Part shown: positions 59,666 through 64,000 of the stretch, one piece after another
Numbering within the stretch: the stretch's first letter is position 1
Layout of the letters: every line of letters starts with the position of its first letter
Assembly: GCA_963702175.1 (NCBI GenBank)
Contig: OY969721.1
Coordinates: forward strand, 2,418,001-2,482,000
Length of the DNA: 64,000 nt
Direction: 5' to 3'
From: VRUE01 sp963702175
Lineage (GTDB): Bacteria; Actinomycetota; Thermoleophilia; Solirubrobacterales; 70-9
The notes under the pieces: model-generated
Databases searched by the model: none
The model's input: the letters and a program-made list of their open reading frames with translations, nothing else
What the model was told of the DNA's origin: nothing
Program-made: the position numbers and the translations under genes

Positions 59666-59767
59666 ATGGTGTTCATCGTCATCGGAGCCTTGATCGTGGG
59701 CGCGCTTCTGCTCGCGCTTGCGCTTGGCGCTGCCGCGAACCACGAAGACAGCAGCGATCTGCTCTGA
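59666..59767 (+). CDS. 33-aa single-pass membrane microprotein
   Basis: A 33-codon ORF in the 180-bp gap between two minus-strand genes. ATG 59666 follows a very strong ribosome-binding region (GGAAGGGAGGGGAACC). The product is one membrane helix (FIVIGALIVGALLLALALGAAA) with a short polar tail ANHEDSSDLL. Its TGA stop directly abuts the stop of the convergent gene in the palindrome TGATCA. Too short for ORF-length cutoffs and not a known family, but the RBS, helix and tight packing argue it is real. Confidence 0.55.
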   Translation: MVFIVIGALIVGALLLALALGAAANHEDSSDLL

Positions 59768-60334
59768 TCAGTGCGCCTCGTCTGAGGCGTGCGCGGGTGG
59801 GCGGGACTCCTCCGCCAGCGAGGTGATCTCGAGCGGGCCGTGGGCGGCCTCTTCGAGCACCTCCGTCGCCTCCTCGGCCGAGCGCGCGTAGAGCTCGACC
59901 AGCATGTGGACGACAATCCGCTCCTCGTCGTGCTTGTGGAAGCGGACGTGGGTGAAGAACTCGCGCACGCCGGCGTCGCCGAAGGCGCCGTAGGTGAGGA
60001 ACTCGATCGCTTCTGGGCCGGAGCAGGTCTCGACCCGGTCCTGGTCGACCGTGACCGTGCAGGAGGCCACCCAGGGGGTGCCGGCGACCATCCGCTCCCA
60101 GCGGTCCTCGACCGGGACCACGCGGTCGTCCTGGAAGCCGAGGTGGGGCTGGTCGTGCATGCAGTCCATGCACTGCACGACTGCCTCCTGCACCTCGTCG
60201 ACCCCCTCGGCCAGGATGCCGGTGTCTGGGTCGACGCGGCGGATCGCGTCGTAGTGGATCTGGATCTCGAGGTTGCGCGACCAGCAGCGGTAGCAGCGCT
60301 GCCAGGCCGAGCGGTCCCCGTTCAGCTCGCTCAC
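59768..60334 (-). CDS. hypothetical protein with paired CxxC zinc-ribbon-like motif
   Basis: A 188-residue soluble protein, family not recognised. Cysteine pairs CYRC (near residue 14) and CMDC (near 55) are spaced like a zinc ribbon, and ETCSG follows later. The C-terminal half (FFTHVRFHKHDEERIVVHMLVELYARSAEEATEVLEEA) looks like a small alpha/beta domain. The GTG start 60334 has no obvious RBS. It lies 5 nt after the lhgO stop on the same strand, so it may be cotranscribed with lhgO and ecm. Confidence 0.68.
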   Translation of the reverse strand: MSELNGDRSAWQRCYRCWSRNLEIQIHYDAIRRVDPDTGILAEGVDEVQEAVVQCMDCMHDQPHLGFQDDRVVPVEDRWERMVAGTPWVASCTVTVDQDRVETCSGPEAIEFLTYGAFGDAGVREFFTHVRFHKHDEERIVVHMLVELYARSAEEATEVLEEAAHGPLEITSLAEESRPPAHASDEAH

Positions 60335-60339
60335 GGCCG

Positions 60340-61563
60340 TTATTGTCGCGCGTCCAGCTCCTCGGCGATCAGACGTGCTAGGGCCAGCGAGGAAGTGGCA
60401 GCCGGTGAGGGGGCGTTGCGCACGTGGATCGCGTGCTCCGTGCGATGCACGACGAAGTCATCGACGAGGGTCCCATCCCTCTCGATCGCCTGGGCGCGAA
60501 TACCCGCCGGGCCAGGCCTGACTTCGAGGCCGGACAGAGCGGGGGCCATGCGGATCGCCTCAGCGGCGAAGGCCGTGGGACTGGCGGCGTGTCGCATCTC
60601 CAGCAGGCCGGCACGCCAATTGCGAGCCGCCATTCGCCAGGTGCCCGGCCAGGCGAGAGTCTGGCTGAGGTCACGCGCGCGCACGGTGGAGAGCCGGTAG
60701 GCGTCGCGTGCGGGGGCTAGCAGGGCGCTTGGGCCGATCAGCACGCGGCCGTCCATCGTCGGCGTCAGGTGGGCGCCGAGGAAGGGGAGGTCCGGGTTGG
60801 GCACCGGATAGACGTTGCCGCGAATCAGGCTCGAGGCCGCCGCCGGCAGCTCCAGGTAGCCGCCGCGGAAGGGGATGATGCGCGGGCTCTTGGGCGCGCC
60901 GCAGGCGACTGCGAGCCGGTCCGACCAGAGACCCGCGCAGAAGACGGTGGCGCCGGCCGCGGTAGTGCCATACGAGTGGGTGAGGGCGAGGCGCCCGGCG
61001 CCCGGCCGGGCGCCGGTGACGGCGGCGCCAAGGTGGACAGTGCCGCCGTCGCGCCGGACGTCGTCGGCGTAGGCCTCGGCGACCGCGCCGAAGTCGACGA
61101 TCCCGGTGCGGGGCGAGTGCAGCGCCGCGACCCCGCAGGCGTTCGGCTCGATTGCCGCGATCTCGTCCGCACTCAGCCGGCGCAGGTCCGGCACCTCGTT
61201 GGCGCGACCGCGCCGCTCGAGCTCGTCGAGGCGCTCTAGCTCCTCCCCCTCAACCGCGACGATCAGCTTGCCGTTCTGCTTGTAGGGGATCCCGCGCTCG
61301 TCGCAGTAGGCGTAGAGCTCGCGCGCGCCGTCTACGCAGAGGCGTGCCTTCAGGGATCCCGGCTGGTAATAGATGCCGGCATGGATGACGCCGCTCGAGT
61401 GAGTGGTCTGGTGCTGGCCGAGGCTGTCTTCGCCCTCGAACAGGCAGAGGCTCGCGCCGGGGTTCCGCGCAAGCAGCTCTCGCGCGACCGCGAGGCCGAC
61501 GATGCCACCGCCGACGACTGCCAGGTCGCACTCGGAGGGAGGAGGCGAAGCCGAGCCGCTCAA
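60340..61563 (-). CDS. lhgO: L-2-hydroxyglutarate oxidase/dehydrogenase (FAD)
   Basis: A 407-residue FAD-dependent oxidoreductase of the DAO fold. The dinucleotide motif is LAVVGGGIVGLAVARELLARNPG; HQTTHSSGVIHAGIYYQPGSLKARLCVDG is diagnostic of LhgO, which oxidises L-2-hydroxyglutarate to 2-oxoglutarate and passes electrons to the respiratory chain. PFRGGYLEL, YPVPNPDLPFLGAHLTPTMDGRVLIGPSALLA follow. The TTG start 61563 overlaps the ecm stop (TTGA), so it is translated with ecm. A closely related 2-hydroxyacid substrate is possible. Confidence 0.88.
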   Translation of the reverse strand: MSGSASPPPSECDLAVVGGGIVGLAVARELLARNPGASLCLFEGEDSLGQHQTTHSSGVIHAGIYYQPGSLKARLCVDGARELYAYCDERGIPYKQNGKLIVAVEGEELERLDELERRGRANEVPDLRRLSADEIAAIEPNACGVAALHSPRTGIVDFGAVAEAYADDVRRDGGTVHLGAAVTGARPGAGRLALTHSYGTTAAGATVFCAGLWSDRLAVACGAPKSPRIIPFRGGYLELPAAASSLIRGNVYPVPNPDLPFLGAHLTPTMDGRVLIGPSALLAPARDAYRLSTVRARDLSQTLAWPGTWRMAARNWRAGLLEMRHAASPTAFAAEAIRMAPALSGLEVRPGPAGIRAQAIERDGTLVDDFVVHRTEHAIHVRNAPSPAATSSLALARLIAEELDARQ

Positions 61564-63554
61564 GCGGCCGCGCCGGCGCTCGCGCGCTGCTCGACCAGCC
61601 CGACGATCTCGCCCATGATCCGGTTGATGTCGAAGTCCTTCGGCGTGTAGACGCCGGCAACGCCCGCCTTGCGCAGGCGCTCGGCGTCGGCGGCGGGGAT
61701 GATGCCGCCGACCACGACGGGGACGTCGACCCCCGCCCCGCCCAACATGCGCACGACCTCGGGGATCAGCTCGAGGTGGGAGCCGGAGAGGATCGAGAGG
61801 CCGACCACGTCGACGTCCTCCTGCAGCGCCGACTCGGCGATCTCCGCCGGGGTCAGGCGGATCCCCTGGTAGATCACCTCCATGCCGGCGTCGCGGGCGC
61901 GCAGCGCAATCTGCTCGGAGCCGTTGGAGTGGCCGTCGAGGCCGGGCTTGCCGACCAGGATCTTAATTCGGTGCCCGATCTGCTCGGAGACCTCGTCTAC
62001 TTGGCGGCGGATCTCGGCCAGCTGCTGGCGCTCGGCGGGCGCGCCGGCGCCGTCGACGCCGGTCGGCGCTCGATATGCCCCGAAGGACTCGCGCAGCACC
62101 TCGGCCCACTCGCCGGTGGTGGCGCCGGCCTTGGCGGCAGCGATCGTGGCTGGCATCACGTTCTCGTCCTCGGCGGCGGCGACGCGGGCCAGCTCGTCGA
62201 GCGCCGAGCGCACCGCTGCCTCATCGCGCTCTGCCTTCCAGGCCTCGAGCGCCTCGACCCGTTCACGCTCGACCTCGGGGTCGGGGGTGAGGATGCCGCC
62301 GTCGGCGCCGGCCGTCAGCGGCGAGTCCTCGCTCTCGGTGAAGCTGTTCTGGCCGATCACCTTCTGCTCGCCGCTCTCGATCCGTGCCACCCGCTCACGG
62401 TGGGACTCGACCAAGCGGGCCTTCATATAGGGCACGGCGGCGACCGCGCCGCCGTGCTCCTCGACCACGGCCATCTCGGCGCGGGAGCCGTCGGCCAGCT
62501 CCTCGACCAGCCCGTCCATCACCTTCGAGCCCTCGAAGATGTCGGGGTACTCGAGCAGGTCGGTCTCGTTCGCCAGCACCTGCTGGATCCGCAGGCTCCA
62601 CTGCTGGTCCCAGGGGCGGGGCAGGCCCATCGCCTCGTTCCAGGCAGGCAGCTGGAGGGCGCGGGCACGGGCGTCGCGACTCAGCGTCACCGCCAGCGCC
62701 TCGAGCACGATCCGCTGGATGTTGTTCTCCGGCTGCGCCTCGGTCAGGCCGAGCGAGTTGACCTGGACGCCGTAGCGGAAGCGCAGCATCTTCTCGTCGG
62801 TGACGCCGTAGCGCTCGCGGCCGATCTCGTTCCAGATCCGGCCCATCGCGCGCAGCTTGGCGATCTCCTCGATCAGGCGGATGCCGGCGTTGACGAAGAA
62901 GGAGATGCGGCCGAAGACCTTGGGGAAGTCGGCCTCGGCGACCTGGCCGCGCGCTTTCACCTCGTCGAGCACGGCGATCCCGGTCGAGAGCGCGTAGGCG
63001 ATCTCCTGCACCGGTGTCGCCCCGGCCTCCTGCAGGTGGTAGCTGCAGATGTTGGTCGGGTTCCAGCTCGGCACCTCGTTGACGGTGAAGGCGACCATGT
63101 CGGCGATCAACCGCATCGAGGGCTCCGGCGGGAAGGCGTAGGTGCCGCGCGAGAGGTACTCCTTGATGATGTCGTTCTGGGTTGTGCCCTTGAGCTTGGC
63201 GCGCTCGACGCCGTTCTCCTCGGCGACCGTGACGTAGAGCGCCAGCAGCCAGGCAGCGGTTGCGTTGATCGTCATCGAGGTGTTCATCTCGTCGAGCGGG
63301 ATCCCGTCGAGCAGCTGGTGCATGTCGCCCTTGTGGGCGATCGAGACGCCGACCTTGCCGACCTCGCCGCGGGCGAGGATGTGGTCGGGGTCATATCCCG
63401 TCTGCGTCGGCAGGTCGAAGGCGACCGAGAGGCCGGTCTGGCCCTTGGCAAGGTTGCGCCGGTAGAGCTCGTTGGAGCGACGGGCGTCGGAGTGACCGGC
63501 GTAGGTGCGCATCACCCAGGGACGGTCGCGTTCGGGAAGGCGGTGCTCAGCCAT
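61560..63554 (-). CDS. ecm: ethylmalonyl-CoA mutase (B12-dependent)
   Basis: A 664-residue coenzyme-B12 mutase. The catalytic TIM barrel begins DRPWVMRTYAGHSDARRSNELYRRNLAKGQTGLSVAFDLPTQTGYDPDH. The B12-binding domain carries DGHSNG in KPGLDGHSNGSEQIALRARDAGMEVIYQG. Compared from memory with ethylmalonyl-CoA mutases (MeaA/Ecm), segments such as NNIQRIVLEALAVTLSRDARARALQLPAWNEAMGLPRPWDQQWSLRIQQVLANETDLLEYPDIF match that subgroup rather than methylmalonyl-CoA mutase. It converts (2R)-ethylmalonyl-CoA to (2S)-methylsuccinyl-CoA. ATG 63554 has TATCAT 8 nt upstream. It is cotranscribed with lhgO. Confidence 0.87.
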   Translation of the reverse strand: MAEHRLPERDRPWVMRTYAGHSDARRSNELYRRNLAKGQTGLSVAFDLPTQTGYDPDHILARGEVGKVGVSIAHKGDMHQLLDGIPLDEMNTSMTINATAAWLLALYVTVAEENGVERAKLKGTTQNDIIKEYLSRGTYAFPPEPSMRLIADMVAFTVNEVPSWNPTNICSYHLQEAGATPVQEIAYALSTGIAVLDEVKARGQVAEADFPKVFGRISFFVNAGIRLIEEIAKLRAMGRIWNEIGRERYGVTDEKMLRFRYGVQVNSLGLTEAQPENNIQRIVLEALAVTLSRDARARALQLPAWNEAMGLPRPWDQQWSLRIQQVLANETDLLEYPDIFEGSKVMDGLVEELADGSRAEMAVVEEHGGAVAAVPYMKARLVESHRERVARIESGEQKVIGQNSFTESEDSPLTAGADGGILTPDPEVERERVEALEAWKAERDEAAVRSALDELARVAAAEDENVMPATIAAAKAGATTGEWAEVLRESFGAYRAPTGVDGAGAPAERQQLAEIRRQVDEVSEQIGHRIKILVGKPGLDGHSNGSEQIALRARDAGMEVIYQGIRLTPAEIAESALQEDVDVVGLSILSGSHLELIPEVVRMLGGAGVDVPVVVGGIIPAADAERLRKAGVAGVYTPKDFDINRIMGEIVGLVEQRASAGAAA

Positions 63555-63562
63555 CGTCACCA

Positions 63563-63568
63563 ATGATA
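63563..63568 (-). promoter_or_regulatory. leaderless -10 box (TATCAT) for ecm
   Basis: TANNNT hexamer 8 nt before ATG 63554; it supports this start over the in-frame codon at 63578. Confidence 0.55.
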
Positions 63569-63633
63569 TTTGCCACAAGAGGAAAGACAGCGTTCATCGG
63601 TCACAGCGCGCATCTTTTCCCAGCACCTGTGTT

Positions 63634-63639
63634 TAGGGT
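63634..63639 (+). promoter_or_regulatory. leaderless -10 box (TAGGGT) for the secreted protein at the right edge
   Basis: TANNNT hexamer 7 nt before ATG 63647. Confidence 0.5.
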
Positions 63640-63646
63640 TTCTCCG

Positions 63647-64000
63647 ATGAGTATGCGACTTTCGGTCATAGCGACGGCGATCTCCGCGACGCTGCTTCTG
63701 GCAGCCAGCGCCAGTGCGGCAATGGTCGGCGTCTACCGCAACAGCATGGAGACGACGGCGCTGCGCGGCCAGATCGTCAAGCTCTCGGGTCAGAGCTGCG
63801 GGCGCGGCGATCTTGATGGCGCCCTGCGGATCACGATCGGCAAAGCAACCAGTGAGTGCTCCTACCGCACCCCCGTTCTCGGCCGCGACCTCGAGATCTC
63901 CGCCACCGAGCGGCTGCTCGGCTCGACGCCGAAAGCGTTGAAGCGGAAGGCCTTCCTCGGGCTGCAGTTGAGGGCCGGCGGCGACGCTCGCTACCAGCTC
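63647..64000 (+). CDS. secreted protein, 3' end beyond the window
   Basis: An open frame of 118 codons that runs off the right edge, starting ATG 63647 with a TAGGGT box 7 nt upstream. The first 25 residues are a signal peptide (LSVIATAISATLLLAASASA). The visible mature part (VYRNSMETTALRGQIVKLSGQSCGRG, then ITIGKATSECSYRTPVLGRDLEI) contains two cysteines and ends in RAGGDARYQL, a beta-rich pattern. Family not recognised. Divergent from ecm. Confidence 0.72.
   Translation, partial: MSMRLSVIATAISATLLLAASASAAMVGVYRNSMETTALRGQIVKLSGQSCGRGDLDGALRITIGKATSECSYRTPVLGRDLEISATERLLGSTPKALKRKAFLGLQLRAGGDARYQL

Overview
This is a GC-rich, densely coding bacterial chromosome segment with no rRNA, tRNA, CRISPR array, phage or transposase gene that I can see. 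The gene content points to a high-GC actinobacterium: GTP-type PEP carboxykinase, an HtdX/FabG4/FadA2/FadE operon laid out like the mycobacterial one, an actinobacterial-type sortase, DUF4333-type lipoprotein, MMPL exporters, and many apparently leaderless genes with a TANNNT box 6-8 nt before the start codon. A deep-branching soil lineage such as Thermoleophilia/Solirubrobacterales would fit, but that placement is inference, not a database result.

Layout. 0-12.5 kb: end of glnA, an intact MMPL exporter, a YyaL-type thioredoxin-fold protein, a GGDEF-EAL protein, a class III aminotransferase, an acyl-CoA ligase, and a second MMPL exporter carrying a 1-nt frameshift, divergent from its probable HxlR-type regulator. 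12.4-18.6 kb: a tightly coupled lipid operon (fadA2, fabG4, maoC/htdX, two acyl-CoA dehydrogenases). 18.7-23.2 kb: UDP-sugar dehydrogenase, class IV aminotransferase, sucCD-type CoA ligase and a FixX-like ferredoxin. 23.2-33 kb: lipoprotein, secreted CAP proteins, pckG, a Chloroflexus-type malyl-CoA lyase, a large secreted collagen-like protein, and an acyl-CoA dehydrogenase. 33-42.6 kb: Ser/Thr kinase, sortase, nucleotidyltransferase, two adjacent ATP-grasp ligases (one cyanophycin-synthetase-like), an RraA-family aldolase, an Ldh2-family dehydrogenase, and another CAP protein. 42.6-59.8 kb: a MaoC hydratase, then an exopolysaccharide region (epimerase, three glycosyltransferases, two NodB deacetylases, polyprenyl-phosphate sugar transferase, tyrosine autokinase, two ligase/polymerases, beta-helix protein, DegT aminotransferase, sugar nucleotidyltransferase, LPFTG surface protein). 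59.7-64 kb: small ORFs, L-2-hydroxyglutarate oxidase, ethylmalonyl-CoA mutase and the start of a secreted protein.

How the parts fit. Ethylmalonyl-CoA mutase, the malyl-CoA lyase, a MeaC-like MaoC hydratase and a candidate acyl-CoA dehydrogenase together suggest a scattered ethylmalonyl-CoA pathway feeding C4 units to PEP carboxykinase. The second half of the window builds and exports a cell-surface polysaccharide, accompanied by secreted and cell-wall-anchored proteins.

Non-coding structure. Five long imperfect palindromes (about 115-190 bp) sit in intergenic gaps. Two of them, 36 kb apart and in opposite orientation, share nearly identical arms and so define a dispersed repeat family. Genes missed by a length-limited ORF search include a 58-aa ORF at 33.1 kb, a 33-aa membrane ORF at 59.7 kb, and a gene running off the right edge.
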